Assembly: GCA_027886175.1 (NCBI GenBank)
Contig: JAJNNQ010000075.1
Span: forward strand, 30,782,501-30,846,500
Source of the DNA: Phylloscopus collybita
Taxonomy: Eukaryota > Chordata > Aves > Passeriformes > Phylloscopidae
DNA length: 64,000 bases
Direction of reading: 5' to 3'
A model generated the notes under the pieces. The model worked only from the letters and a program-made list of their open reading frames with translations. It was not told the DNA's origin and did not search any database. Both the position numbers and the translations under genes were made by a program. This document shows, in pieces, positions 38,794-48,811 of the stretch (positions are counted from its first letter, which is position 1; each line of letters starts with the position of its first letter).

Positions 38794-39047
38794 GGTTGTT
38801 TTTAGGGTGTTGTTGGTTTTGGTTTTGGTTTTGAGTGTGTTGGGGGTTTGTTCGTTTGTTTGTTTGCTTGGGGTTTTTGGTTGTTGTTGTGTTGTTTTGT
38901 TTTTGTGGGTTTTTTTGTGGGGTTTTTTGGGTGGTTTTTTTTTTTGGTTTTTTGGTGAGTTTTTGTTTGTTTGTTTATTTGTTTGTTTGTTTTGTATTTG
39001 TGTTTGTTTGTTTTGTTTGTGGGAGGGGTTGTCTTTTTTTTTTTTTT
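38794..39047 (+). repeat. G/T-rich low-complexity tract, 250 bp
   Basis: The plus strand is nearly all G and T, moving from GTTTTGG blocks through TTTTTTGTGGGGTTTTTTGG to a (TTTG)n section near 38965-39020 and a final T run. Overlapping phenylalanine-rich frames in it are artefacts. It is followed at once by a 16-bp tandem repeat and a CR1. Confidence 0.88.
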
Positions 39048-39068
39048 CCCCGGGAATGAAACAACATT

Positions 39069-39116
39069 TTGGGTACCTCTTTATTTGGATACCTCTACAT
39101 TTGGGTACTTCTTCAT
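39069..39116 (+). repeat. Three tandem 16-bp units
   Basis: TTGGGTACCTCTTTAT, TTGGATACCTCTACAT and TTGGGTACTTCTTCAT follow one another at 39069-39084, 39085-39100 and 39101-39116. They differ from each other at three to five positions. The third copy abuts the start of the CR1. Confidence 0.85.
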
Positions 39117-39430
39117 GAGGAGAAGTGAAGGAACAGTCCCCGATGTCCTCTCTGGTGATAGGACCTGAGGAAAAGGCCTGAAACTCTGTCAGGAGGGGTT
39201 TAGGTTGGATACTAGATAAAGGTTATTCCCCCAGAGGGTGTTTGGACACTGGAACAGGCTCCCCAGGGAAGTGGTCACAGCACCAGCCTGGCAGAGTTCA
39301 AGAAATGTTTGGACAGTTCTCCTGAGCACATATTGTGACTATTGGGGCCAGGAGTTGGGGTCTGCTCCGTGCAGGGCCAGGACTCAATGATCCTTGTGGG
39401 TCCCTTTCAGCTCAGGATATTCTGTGATTC
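39111..39430 (+). mobile_element. CR1 LINE 3' fragment, plus strand
   Basis: This reads CR1 in the sense direction: GAACAGTCCCCGATGTCCTC, then TTTAGGTTGGATACTAG, then GGAACAGGCTCCCCAGGGAA, GTCACAGCACCAGCCTGGC, and finally CTCAATGATCCTTGTGGGTC to GATATTCTGTGATTC, the terminal octamer. The coding part corresponds to the end of ORF2 (the WNRLPRE-type region) but is broken. The tail matches the CR1-like tail of the two SINEs in this window, so this CR1 type is a plausible relative of the one that mobilised them. Confidence 0.92.
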
Positions 39431-41124
39431 TTCAGGTCAGGTTGACACACTGTACTATGCAATCTCACTTTTTTTTCGTAACTGATGTTTGTATTGGCTA
39501 GTTTTTTTTTTCCCCACTCTGTGTTACAATTCTTGACATCATGTTGCAGTCTTGGGTAGAAGGGCCAAATGTTCCAGCAGCCAGTTTAAAGTTGTGTCTT
39601 ACTGAGACACAGTGAGGGTTTGGCCAGGAATTGCAGTTCCTAGATTCCTTTCCAATTCTTTTGGTGTAAATTCCCAAGGCAGATTGGAAAACAGGGCAGA
39701 CCTAAGCAGCCAATAGCAACATAAAAATTAATTTAAAGAAAAACTGCTTTTTCATATATGAAAAGCAGTGAAATTTCTGAAAGATATTTCATTAATTTGA
39801 TTTAGGACTAAGCACTCAGAGCTATAGTATTCCTTTCTTACATGCCTGTAGCCTTCAGTCTATTGCCAACTATATGTATTACACACCTCTTGACAGTAAA
39901 GAGCTGCTTTCATTACAAACATATTTAATATTTTCCAAGGTTCTGTGACAGGATCTAAACTCCTCTTTCAAATTGTTTTCATAGGTATAAGACTGTTTTA
40001 GAAAGTGGCATCTCCTTAAATTTTATTAGTTTAAACTTAGGATATAGAATTTACTGCTCCCAACAAAATCTCCATTATCAATAGAAAAAAAATGAGAATT
40101 AAAAAAAAGAAAAAGTTTTAACTATAGCCTCCATCTTAACCTGGGAAGCCTGCAGGTTTATTATTGTAGTCTTTCATTTTCTTTTAGAAGTGTGAAAACT
40201 TTTGTGTGAGTAGTTTTTTTCAGACTCCTGTTGTCCTCCCAAAGCAGGCAGCTGGTGCTGGTCCTGCTGCTCCATTTAAAAAGGCCATTACATCTCTATG
40301 ACCTCATACTAACTTCTTGCTGTTTCTTCCTCTGTGCCTCATGGCTAGGCTGTCAAGAACTACAGCCAAGAACCTCTTAATTCAGTTGCAACATCCATCC
40401 TCTTAGCTTATAGCTTTCCTCTCACTCCCAAAAGTTCTCCCAAGTACACTATTGTTCCAAATTCCATATGCTCCATTAATTCTGAGCATATGAGTAAAGT
40501 CACTGGGCTCAAGTTCTATTAGTTATGGCAGTTTTGAAGGGTGATTTAAAGAAAACCAGTACTGTGGATTCTTTGTACCTTTTTTGCCCAGCTCCAGCCA
40601 TTTGGGATCCCAAGGATCAAGTTTTTCCTCATTCAAAATTTTCAGAAAATAAGGAGAAAATTAATGTTTTCTTAATTTGATGTGTTTGTGCATTCATTGT
40701 CAACACAGATATCATTTTCTCATAGTACTGTGCTATTTTTTGTATCATTTAAACTATAAAGCAAAAAGTTTTTATTTACATGATGGAGCTCAAAAGCATA
40801 TGGGGACAGAGTGAATCTCTTTGCAGTGAAGAAAAAATAGTAATAATAATTTATGCTGCAACAACTTTTTTTTCATTAATAACTTAGAGTAGATGCAGCA
40901 ACTTATATTTTGTTTTCCTTTACTTCATGTTAATTTTCTATTTAAAAAATATATATATTTTGAAACAATTTAAATAAACATGTTGATCAGCCAGAAGGGT
41001 TTCAGTGTTTCTGCTGACACTGGCACAGAGAAGAAAAATGGAAAAACTAAATAAGGCTTGACTCTTACCAAAGCAGCACAAAGTAACACATTTTTTTCTC
41101 CAGCAAAGTGTTTGACATACACAC
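39431..41124. other. Unique AT-rich non-coding DNA
   Basis: No gene recognised. A quasi-palindrome lies at 39743-39769 (ACTGCTTTTTCATA against TATGAAAAGCAGT, one extra T in the left arm). Confidence 0.5.
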
Positions 41125-41252
41125 AAATCACGAAATCACAGAGTAGTCTGAGTCAGAAGGGACCCCGAAGGGTCCTTAGTGAATGGCCCATACAGGAATT
41201 GAACCCATGACCTTGGTGGTACCACCACCATGCTCTGACCAACTGAGCTGGG
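41125..41252 (-). mobile_element. tRNA-Ile-headed, CR1-tailed SINE (TguSINE1-like)
   Basis: On the minus strand the head reads CCCAGCTCAGTTGGTCAGAG (A box region), CATGGTGGTGGTACCACCAAGG, and GGTTCAATTCCTG (B box), matching tRNA-Ile outside the anticodon arm. The tail, GGGTCCCTTCTGACTCAGAC to CTGTGATTTCGTGATTT, is the CR1-type 3' end with its octamer repeated. The A and B boxes look more intact than in the copy at 4.4 kb. The first few bases of the tRNA head are missing or altered. Confidence 0.85.
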
Positions 41253-43057
41253 AAGGACAATAATGTCATCTGTACATGCTGTAGAGAGCCATAATTTCAG
41301 CTACAGACACTGATTTTACATAGAAAGAGGACAGCTAAGAGTTAGCCAAATAAAAATTTTATTCTCTAATTCTTTGCTTCTTTTCATTTGTCTCAAAGTG
41401 CTTTGAGATCAGCAAGATGAAACATGAAGTGGGAACAGGATTTGCTCTGTGCATTGTACTAGAAAAGAAGTTACTACAATACCAGTTTGGTGTCTTACCC
41501 ACTAGATCACACTTAGAAGAGAAAGCTAAAATCATGGTGGCTTCATTTGAGACAAAGCAAATACTTTCAACGATGAACAGATTGACTCAAACAATCTTAT
41601 TCTACTGTAGAGGAAACTGAACCACATCAGCAATGTCCACAGCTGCTCTTGCCTCCCTGAGAAGGACTATGGGCTCTGCACATTCATTTCAACTTAGCCT
41701 TCATCCCTTCCTGCCTTCTGATCTGGTTTCACATCTTTTCATTGCAAAATAATTAGGTCTTGAGCTTGACATCATTGTTAGTGAAAACATATTCTGAATC
41801 AAAATTGTTTACATTAAGCTGTCAGACAATACTTAATATCATGGTTAGCCTGTAAGCTGTTTGGAACAGTGGTTACTCCTATTTCAGCACACCAGAAATT
41901 CATAATAAGATATTATATCTCTGAAAACTGCATCTCTGACTTTTTGAATTAGAGGGGAGCCACACGCCTCCAAAGAAAAGCTTTTTTTTTTTTTTCTCCT
42001 TCCAAGTTAGTAGTATGCTATATGAAATTTTAATGTCTTTCAGAAATACATTCACATATTATGGCATGTCCATTATCTCTTTTTGACCAAGGTTCCTGCA
42101 TTTTGCCACAGTCCCTAACAGCTCTTTCTAAAACAGCTTTCCACCATTGCAGGGTTTTCAGGTTGCATGCCATGACAGTGTTACATAAATATATAAATAT
42201 ATTAGTTCACTTCCCCTGTACACTTTGCAAAGCAACCAAAAACTAATAAATATATATTACTATTGAATTTTGCAATCAAAATTTCCCCCAAGCTCCTTCC
42301 CCTTACCATCATCAGATTACAGGGGTAGAATGGTGTGTTTTGCTGGAAATTACTTTGAAAGGATCTGTTCCTTAAAGTTATTGTGCAGCAGATATACATG
42401 AACTGAAGATACTGTTAACAACTTTGCTCTTGATGAATTGCTTTACAGTTTTAAGAAACTCGTTCTTCCATCAGCTATGGATTTATTTTTCAGCATGCCC
42501 CCCCAGGGGATTCATTGCCTGTAGTTGTAGGAGTTCTTGTTTATCTTGTTAGCCAATATGCATTTTAAATCTGTAGCAAGTCAGACTAAATTTGTCAGAG
42601 TTGTAGAGATTTCAGTGGTATCAAGGGTTTGAGTTGTCAATGCTTAGACACCTAGTAACACTTACCAAAATACTTGAATTATCTACATGACTTTGGCAGA
42701 TATGCATCAAGATCTGAAAAAGTCCTGCAGCCTTTTTATTTGCCGAGGCAGCTGGTGTCTGATACGAAAAATAATACTTGATATGAGTGTATGGACAATT
42801 TATTCAAGTTCTGCATGTCCATAGATAAATGTGGAAGCTTGGGCACAGTGCACACTTAGATATTTTTCTGAAAGCATCTGAGTTTTCTTAGCCTTGAAGT
42901 GAAACCCCCACAAAATTTTTATAAGTTTTAAAAAGGTATTTTGCTGTCTAGAGGGCAGATTAAAGCTTCACCTCTACCTGGACTGGGGTGCAGAGAACAA
43001 ATATAGCAAATCTTCCACCCTCCTGTGTGGATTATCTGCTGCCAGGTAAAGGTTAGA
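41253..43057. other. Unique AT-rich non-coding DNA
   Basis: No gene or transposon recognised. A 13-T run is present near 41983-41995. Confidence 0.5.
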
Positions 43058-43830
43058 TCATAAAATCATAAAATCATGGAATCATAGAGTAACTTGGGCT
43101 GAAAGGGGACCACCAAGTCCAAGAAAGGGGATCATCAAGTTCCAGCCCCTCTGCTGTGGGCAGGAACACCTTCCACTAGACCAGGTTGGTCACTGATGTC
43201 TGTCAGGACTGGGAGCCATTGGTCACTAACCTCTGGATGCAACTGTCCAACCAGTTCCTTACCCACCTAACAGTACACCCATTGAGTCCATCTCTCTCCA
43301 ATTTAGATAGAGGGATGTTATGGTAGATGAGGCTTTACAGAATTCCATATCAATGACATCTGTAGCCCTTTCATTATTCACTAATGTTGTCACCCTGTTG
43401 TAGAAAGCCACTAGGTTGGTCAGGCAGGACTTGCCCTTGGCACAGCCTTGCTGGCTGTCCCAAATCACCTCCCTGTCCTCCCTGTGCCTTAGCACAGCTT
43501 CTAGGAGGATCTGTTCCATGATCTGCCCAGGCACAGAGGTGAGGCTGACCAGTTGTTCCAGAGTCCTCCTTTCTACCCCTCTTTAAGATAGGTACAATGT
43601 TTTCCCTTCTCCAGTCACCTAGAACCTTACCTGATTACCACGATTTTTCAAATATCATGGAGAAGGGCTTGACAACTGCATCAGCCAATTCCCTCACGAC
43701 TCTGGGATACATCCCATCAGGTCCCATAGACTTACATATGTTGGAGTGGGAAGCATTTTTCCCCCACAGTCCCCATCCTCTTTTCACCCAGATGTGAGAG
43801 AGGTGTGGGAAGAGAGTTTTCTAGTATCAC
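43058..43830 (-). mobile_element. CR1 LINE fragment with part of the reverse transcriptase
   Basis: Four consecutive octamers (TCATAAAA twice, TCATGGAA, TCATAGAG) at 43058-43089 are the CR1 3' terminus, minus strand. After the 3' tail the sequence jumps to the reverse-transcriptase core, read on the minus strand (43534 down to 43259): [36 protein letters not shown] and [14 protein letters not shown]. The last corresponds to RT motif A, normally a D-F-x-K-A-F-D block; here the catalytic aspartate is glutamate and the FD is lost. An internal deletion joins tail to RT, so this copy is dead. Its 5' edge near 43830 is approximate. Confidence 0.93.
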
Positions 43831-45369
43831 CTTAACTGCAAAATTAACTATGTAGCACTTAAGTAGGGACTTACATTACCGGTACAGCCTTGATACGACA
43901 CAGTTAACAAACCCATCAGTCACAACTTCTCTAAAGCCCTGTTCTCCTTAGCCTGGTTGTCATAGCACGAGCAGCAACTAAATGAGATCCCAAATGAGAA
44001 AGTCCAAAATGCATTCACAAATATATTTATGACAATTCAGAACCCAACTTGTTATTTCAGTCTGAGCATTTTGTTAATTTCTAGGCTTAAGTGCTTGAAG
44101 GGAATATGGAATTAGTGACCTCACAAAGTCTTTTGCAGGTTAGAGGTCTTCATTTAGGCTGCTATGATCATCAAAGGACCCCATTTTTTTCAACTCTTCC
44201 TGAACTGAGCATATTCCAAAAAAATGTTTTGAGGGTGTTTTCCTTTGCTGTTCTATCCTTATTTCCTTCCTTTTTCCCTCTTCAGACTTTCAGAATTGCT
44301 TTCAGACAACTGGAGTAATTACAGATTATCACCTAGCTTCCCTTCACAAAGATGCCTTATCAGTTTATGTCACAATTTGAAAAATCTGCATCTTGGCTAT
44401 GAACATGTCTGTTTATATGACATTACTTCACTTCTTGTGACTTAAAAATGGTGGACAGACTAAGAATATGTATAATGACATATTCTGCATGTGTAATTTG
44501 CTTTAGTCTTTCAAGACAGTTTGAATGATTTTAACATGCACTCAGGTAGTACATTTTCTAAAAAAATTAAGACTTGTAAAATCCATTTACATTTCTTGTC
44601 ACAATTCCAAAACTCTATCCAAGTTAAGATTTGGCTCACAGAGTGTTCTGAGTAGCCAAAGGGTGACTGGAGAACTGTATTACAAAATCTGAAGTTTGAT
44701 ATTGTGATCCAGGGGAACAAAATCACATTTAAGTGCTAGTTGAGATAATCTAGCAAAACAAGAGGACACTATTTCACCAGCTTCCTGTTTCAATTACTTG
44801 AAGACAAATGGTTCATTATTATAAAGAAAAAGCTGCCATTGAGAGCAAAAAGGGATTTTCAAGTTCTCCATCTCTGCCAGGTTTTTATTGGGCAGTGAAT
44901 CAAATGTATAATTTAATCCTTACTCACACAGCATTACTGAGAAGAAGCTTAAGGATTTTTTTTTGAAGTTTCAGGTTCAGATAACAGCCAAAAAAATTAT
45001 GAATCTCCTTAACTATTTCCCCATCTATGTTCCTGAGTTTGTAATTCCCTCACTGAGGAATCATAGGTATATGCAAATGCAATTTTTTTAAAATGTGTGT
45101 ACTGTTTGTTCTTTAAATGCTTGTGAGTATCTATTTGTTACTCAAAGATTAGGATGATTTTACCCTGTTTTTCTCTCTCTTCCTTTTTATAGCAGGTTTT
45201 AATAATGTTTTAACTGTTTTCAATAATTTGTTCCCATTATTCCCTGTATCAAAATGGTGATTTCACATTTTCTTTCTTCATTACACTTTCAGAAACACTT
45301 TTTGCACATTCAGGAAGGCACAAATTTTGCCTGGATAAAACACTGGGACTTTGCAGGGCCCTTGTCAAG
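43831..45369. other. Unique AT-rich non-coding DNA
   Basis: No gene or transposon recognised. Confidence 0.5.
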
Positions 45370-45669
45370 AAGGAAAGGAAAGGAAAGGAAAGGAAAGGAA
45401 AGGAAAGGAAAGGAAAGGAAAGGAAAGGAAAGGAAAGGAAAGGAAAGGAAAGGAAAGGAAAGGAAAGGAAAGGAAAGGAAAGGAAAGGAAAGGAAAGGAA
45501 AGGAAAGGAAAGGAAAGGAAAGGAAAGGAAAGGAAAGGAAAGGAAAGGAAAGGAAAGGAAAGGAAAGGAAAGGAAAGGAAAGGAAAGGAAAGGAAAGGAA
45601 AGGAAAGGAAAGGAAAGGAAAGGAAAGGAAAGGAAAGGAAAGGAAAGGAAAGGAAAGGAAAGGAAAGGG
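45370..45669 (+). repeat. Pure (AAAGG)n microsatellite, about 60 units
   Basis: The pentamer AAAGG repeats without a single interruption for about 298 bases. One strand is all purine, so the tract is able to form triplex (H-DNA) structures. It is read as KERKG repeats in one frame, giving a spurious 170-codon open frame. The right flank GGGGAGGGTGGGGAAG is a decayed purine continuation. Such length and purity imply a young, unstable and probably polymorphic locus. I found no transposon that seeded it. Confidence 0.98.
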
Positions 45670-46077
45670 GAGGGTGGGGAAGAGTGGGACAGAAGAATTT
45701 TTATCTTGTATTCATAGGTTCATCCTTCAGGATTTGCTGTTCATAGTGTCCTCCAAGTTGAGCTGATTCCCAAATCTAAACTTCTATTTTTTCGCTTCTT
45801 ACCCTTTGGTACTGTGTTATGAAAAAATGTGTTTCAATTGGTAAAGCAATTGGTAAAAAAAATATTTTATTAAGTTAATGAAACAAATATATACAGTACA
45901 GAAAAATTATCCTTGCCCACAACTGCCAGAACTGCATGCATTTAAAGCAAGACAGTGTGTGCCTGATGGCTCAGCCAAGGCAATATACAGTATACTGAGT
46001 CTACACTTGAGAAAAAAATGCTTCTTTCTTTCAAGTATTTCTATGGAAAATGGATTTATAAAACATTTTTGAACCCC
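45670..46077. other. Unique non-coding DNA
   Basis: Nothing recognisable between the microsatellite and the possible LTR. Confidence 0.45.
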
Positions 46078-46630
46078 TGTGTTAAGGCTGGGGACAGATG
46101 AATAGGTCACTGACCAGACCCTGGCCTAAAGCTAAAACAGCTGAGCAGGATGTGAGAAACTACTGGGCATGACATGAGAAAACTGCTGTGTGTAAAAATC
46201 AACAGTCGTGAGGCAATAAAAAAGTTACTTATCATAAAGAATAGATGGATTGTGCAGGTTGTTAAGGGGAGTTATGTGAGGTACAGACAAACTTTATAGA
46301 GATTTGAAGGGGAATATCAAGGACTTTTCAGGGCGGAGATATGGGGAAAATATCAGAAAGGCCAAATAGCTGTCCCAAAACAAGAAACAATGGAGAAAAA
46401 AATCAGTTGGGGTGGATGTTTCTCTAGTAAAGAATGAGTGGGTTAAAAAGAAAAACTCTGGGAGGGGGTAATAAGAGAATATAAGGGAGCACAAATCAAA
46501 TGATAGGGCTATCTGGGGGTCTGTGTTTGACATCCCTGCATTTTAGAACAGAAAAATAAACACAATGTTTCCACTACGCTCATGTATAACTTGCTTCTGC
46601 AGACAGAAGGGAACTGGTGTCATTCAAACA
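46078..46630 (+). mobile_element. Possible retroviral LTR, family unknown
   Basis: The order of signals suits an LTR: TGTGTTAAGGCTGGGGAC at the left, a purine-rich U3-like body, a TATA-like AATATAAGGG near 46478, an AATAAA near 46555, and a CCACTACGCTCATG / CTGCAGACAGAAGGGAACTGG segment like avian retroviral R-U5. It ends near GGTGTCA or the CAAACA just after. I could not define the ends or find a matching target-site duplication, and no gag or pol sequence adjoins it. It may be a solo LTR or a coincidence of AT-rich motifs. Confidence 0.4.
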
Positions 46631-48250
46631 TTGACAAAGAGCCACAGCAGCTTTCATCCTCTTGCTATTGGGGAAAATGTGGAGGTGCTACCTGACATCT
46701 TCATCCTTCCACAGCCTCCTTTATAATCACAAACTTCCTCCTAATACTTATAGTTCCTGGAAATTTCCTAAATCATAGCTTTTGAATTGTTACACTTTTC
46801 AGCAGATTCTTTGTAATTACTCTTCCTTTAATCTAGAGGTTGCTTCTGTCTTGATTAGATTTGAAGCAATAGATGAAGAGGTGAGCCAGTGGCTATGACT
46901 GTGTAAGGCTAAACTAGAGCATTAAGCTCAGTTGCTGTTTCACCTTGGGGTATTTCAAGGTCTATGTTGATTTTGAAATCTAACTGAAAGTCTCTCACTT
47001 GGGAGGAATGATATTACCATTTTTCATTGTGTGAAAACACAACTATTTTTGATAGGAAATTTCATTATGCAACAAATAGCCACAAATGAGGTCAGAATAA
47101 GGAGATATACTTAAACCATTTATTTGTCTAGGAAATAACTCATTTTGCCTGTTTATTTTGCTTGAGAACATTATCGGATACAAGCTACCTACAGCTGTGG
47201 AGAGTTGTGCTCACAAGTGAAGCGAGTTGATGGCTGTCCAGAGCAGAGCCATTTAACATTCTGAGGAGCCATTTCCTACAAGCCTATTTAAAGCATAACA
47301 GTTTTAACATAGGAAATTTCTGAAAGAACTACAGATGTTGAAACTAAATTTAAACCTGTTAGAAAACAGCATGAAGTTTTTTCTCCATTCTGTTTCTTCG
47401 TGTAGACTAATGATTTAGAGGAAGGCTATGAGAGCTAATGAACACATGGTGGGACTTTATGTAGGGTATCAAAGCTGGTGGGACCTCCACACATCCACCT
47501 CTAACACTGTACCTCAGATAAAAAAAAAATAAAATTTATTCCATCTGGTTCAATTGCCATGACCTTAATACTTGGAAGTGTCAATGAAAGTCAGTGTATC
47601 AATGAAAGTCACAATTCTGCTGTCTGAAAGAAGTTGTCTTTTAGAACAGCACCTGGAAATGTCAGACTATTGGTGGGAAATTCACATCCCACTAGTCAGT
47701 GGAAATATGGAATATCACTTGGTTCTTCACACCATTAGATTGTGACAGCCCGTCCCACAGCAGGCAGTAGTAGGCATGGTGAAAGATTGAAGTGTTGTGA
47801 ATAATAAAACTGAGGTGAATTTTCAAACTTTCAGCAGTCAGTGGGGTAGCTTGTCATGCAGTATTAGTGTCAGTGTTCTTCTGTCCTGTAAGAAAGGTTG
47901 GTCCTTATCACATTTGCAGTGTTTTCTAAACTAACAGGATCATACCTGTAGGATCTTACAACAAGTTCTGACAGCTGCATGGGCCAAAGAAATGACATAT
48001 TGAGGGGTCATTCTCAGGTGTTCACAGGAATCTGGCTGAGGCTCTTACTTGTGAGATCAGCAGGTTAGTGTTACTTGAGGCTATTACTGGCTCATCCAAA
48101 GTAAGGGATGTAACTCTACACAATCTTTCCTTTTACAAAGCAATCATTTTACTTGTTGAATAAAATGCCTGAATGAGGGTCTAAGAAACCTGAAGAGAAA
48201 AGAGTTGAGAAACAAATCTCAGTTTCTTTCAGATGAACATCCAAAAAAAA
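46631..48250. other. Unique AT-rich non-coding DNA
   Basis: No gene recognised. A 13-base direct repeat TCAATGAAAGTCA occurs twice at about 47580-47612. Confidence 0.5.
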
Positions 48251-48322
48251 TCACAGAATGGGTCAGGTTGGAAGGGACCACAGTGGTCATCTGGTCAAAC
48301 CTCCCTGCTCAAGCAAAGTCTC
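48251..48322 (-). mobile_element. Short CR1 LINE 3' tail
   Basis: TCACAGAATGGGTCAGGTTG, then GAAGGGACCACAGTGGTCAT and CAAACCTCCCTGCTCAAGC match the reversed 3' end of a CR1 of the type with a GGTCAGGTTGGAAGGGACC tail. About 70 bp remain. It is preceded by a run of eight A. Confidence 0.85.
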
Positions 48323-48755
48323 TACCAAACAAATATTGCTATATAACCACTCATACATTTATTCCAAATATTTTGTTCCAAAGATGTGACTTAGGGATGG
48401 CTTCTTCGAGAAGGCTGCAGGACTGAAGCCTTGAACCTTGCAACATTTCTTTCTTTCAATTCTCTTTTTTTAATACAATGATTAGATTGTTTATTAATTT
48501 AGACATTACTTCCTGCTGCCAAAATACCAGTCTTCATTTTAAAACCATTATGTGGTCTCAGTAATTGCCAAAATACATCTCTGTTTTGCTGAGATCTGAG
48601 TATCTCTCCAACTCATGCTGATCTGAAAGCTATTAAATAAATTCATTATCTGAATCAGTTAAAATTCATGTTGTGTGCAAGAACAAATAAGATTCTGCAA
48701 GTATTGGTGGCATATTGTGAATTCAGGTTCTTATCTAATTCCGGATGGAGGAAAA

Positions 48756-48811
48756 TTGGGTTGGACTCAATGATCTTGAAGGTCTCTTCGAAATTAGTGA
48801 TTCTGTAATTC
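48756..48811 (+). mobile_element. Short CR1 LINE 3' tail, plus strand
   Basis: GGGTTGGACTCAATGATCTT followed by GAAGGTCTCTTCGAAAT and GTGATTCTGTAATTC is a diverged CR1 3' terminus in sense orientation, about 55 bp. It faces the minus-strand tail at 48251 from 430 bases away; they are different insertions. Confidence 0.8.

Noticed and set aside
38807..39118. A hydrophobic 103-codon frame that looks like membrane segments
   Set aside because: The F, V, L, G and C content follows from a G/T-only DNA tract and has no protein character beyond that.
41170..41252. A possible minus-strand tRNA gene
   Set aside because: The acceptor stem is incomplete and the sequence continues into a CR1-like tail; it is a SINE.
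45254..45766. A 170-codon open frame of KERKG repeats
   Set aside because: It is simply the translation of the pure AAAGG microsatellite with short flanks; a pentamer repeat without stops is open in every frame on that strand.
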